A stretch of DNA of 64,000 nt from Reddybacter sp041622675 (GTDB lineage: Bacteria > Pseudomonadota > Gammaproteobacteria > Pseudomonadales > Porticoccaceae), in assembly GCA_041622675.1 (NCBI GenBank), contig JBFJYH010000009.1:1-64000 (forward strand). The letters are read 5' to 3'. The notes beneath the pieces are model-generated. The model was not told where the DNA came from. It did not search any database and saw nothing but the letters and a program-made list of their open reading frames with translations. Positions 63,319 through 64,000 of the stretch are shown here, piece after piece; the stretch's first letter is position 1, and each line of letters opens with the position of its first letter. A program made the position numbers and the translations under genes.

Positions 63319-64000
63319 CTACAGTACAGCAGCATCTTGCATGGCCGCTTTAAGGTCAGCCCTGTAAGCCGTAGAAAGCGGCGTTAACGGCAAACGAATG
63401 GTGTCCTGCGCCATTAAGCCTAATTCTGCAACCGCCCATTTAACAGGTATTGGGTTGGATTCGACAAAAAGCACTTCATGCAAATTGGCCACCTCACTAT
63501 TTAAAGCCCGCGCCTGTTCGACATCTCCGGCCAGTGCTGCAGCGCAAAGCTGGTGCATATGCCGAGGTGCAATGTTTGCGGTCACGGAGATATTGCCTTT
63601 TCCACCCAGTAAAATCAGTTCGGCGGCAGTGGCATCATCACCTGAATAAACGGCAAAACCGTCGGGTGTACCCGCAACAATAGCCCGCGCCCGATCCAGA
63701 TCGCCAGTCGCCTCTTTAATACCGACAATATTGTCCAGCTGAGCCAGGCGACACACGGTCTCTGTCAACATGTCACAGGCTGTGCGGCCGGGCACGTTGT
63801 AGAGAATCTGCGGTATCGCCACTGCTTCAGCAATAGCTTTGTAATGTAAATAAAGGCCTTCTTGGGTCGGCTTATTATAGTAGGGCGTGACCAGTAAACA
63901 GGCATCGGCACCGCTCGCTTTAGCGGCGCTAGTCAGTTCAATCGCCTCGCTGGTGCTGTTAGCACCTGTACCCGCGATAATGGCAATACGTCCAGCGGCT
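63319..64000 (-). CDS. dapA: 4-hydroxy-tetrahydrodipicolinate synthase, 5'-truncated by window edge
   Basis: First step of lysine/diaminopimelate synthesis. The frame is open to base 64000, so the N-terminus lies outside; the apparent start at 63822 is an internal Val codon. GTGANSTSEAIELTSAA, TPYYNKPTQEGLY, ILYNVPGRTACDM (Tyr at the active site) and VGIKEATGDLDR (Schiff-base Lys) are visible. First gene of dapA-bamC-purC. Confidence 0.97.
   Translation of the reverse strand, partial: AAGRIAIIAGTGANSTSEAIELTSAAKASGADACLLVTPYYNKPTQEGLYLHYKAIAEAVAIPQILYNVPGRTACDMLTETVCRLAQLDNIVGIKEATGDLDRARAIVAGTPDGFAVYSGDDATAAELILLGGKGNISVTANIAPRHMHQLCAAALAGDVEQARALNSEVANLHEVLFVESNPIPVKWAVAELGLMAQDTIRLPLTPLSTAYRADLKAAMQDAAVL

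Noticed and set aside
63319..63822. DapA starting at 63822
   Set aside because: That codon is an internal GTG (Val); conserved DapA sequence continues upstream to the window edge.

Overview
The window looks like chromosome from a free-living, probably marine gammaproteobacterium of the Cellvibrionales/Spongiibacteraceae kind. This is an inference from gene order (ispD-ispF-truD-pcm-nlpD, eno-kdsA-pyrG-tilS, xseB-ispA-dxs, groES-groEL-fxsA, ampD-ampE near nadC, dapA-bamC-purC) and protein character; no rRNA or other marker settles the genus. There are no tRNA or rRNA genes, insertion sequences, prophage or CRISPR arrays. Most of the window is compact core genome.

Region 1 (1-10.9 kb) is a nitrate/nitrite assimilation cluster on the + strand: the 3' part of nirB, nirD, a PhzF-family isomerase, a Cys-ligated molybdopterin nitrate reductase without a Tat signal, a fused DmsB-DmsC-like iron-sulfur/membrane anchor protein, and the RavA (MoxR AAA+) / ViaA (VWA) pair. 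It reads as a quinol-linked nitrate reductase on the cytoplasmic face of the membrane, with its own assembly ATPase.

Region 2 (11-22.7 kb) is iron handling. A Fur-box promoter drives fbpABC leftwards. A second Fur-box promoter drives a porin rightwards, followed by an imelysin, a di-heme oxidoreductase, a second imelysin-like protein, a sterol-desaturase-type di-iron membrane enzyme and a MauG/CcpA-type di-heme peroxidase.

Region 3 (22.7-34.1 kb, - strand) is housekeeping: nlpD, a DUF368 lipid-carrier translocase, pcm, truD, ispF, ispD, ftsB, eno, kdsA, pyrG, tilS and an NfeD-like membrane protein. surE and rpoS are missing from their usual places.

Region 4 (34.3-41 kb) holds a HAPMO-like Baeyer-Villiger monooxygenase, an atypical SDR, an unannotated CsrB/RsmZ-type small RNA with its GacA box on the - strand, and the xseB-ispA-dxs isoprenoid operon.

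Region 5 (41-53.7 kb, - strand) holds a DinG-type helicase that seems to lack a standard start codon, an acyltransferase, pyrB, sbcB, an OmpA-family protein, class I fumarase, a coiled-coil membrane protein, a stand-alone PuuD-type membrane domain, and groEL-groES with a heat-shock promoter.

Region 6 (53.8-64 kb) holds fxsA, the muropeptide-recycling genes ampG, ampE and ampD, nadC, an SPFH protein, then dapA-bamC-(MBL hydrolase)-purC. The 3' half of purC and its downstream region are tandemly duplicated, leaving a purC pseudogene.
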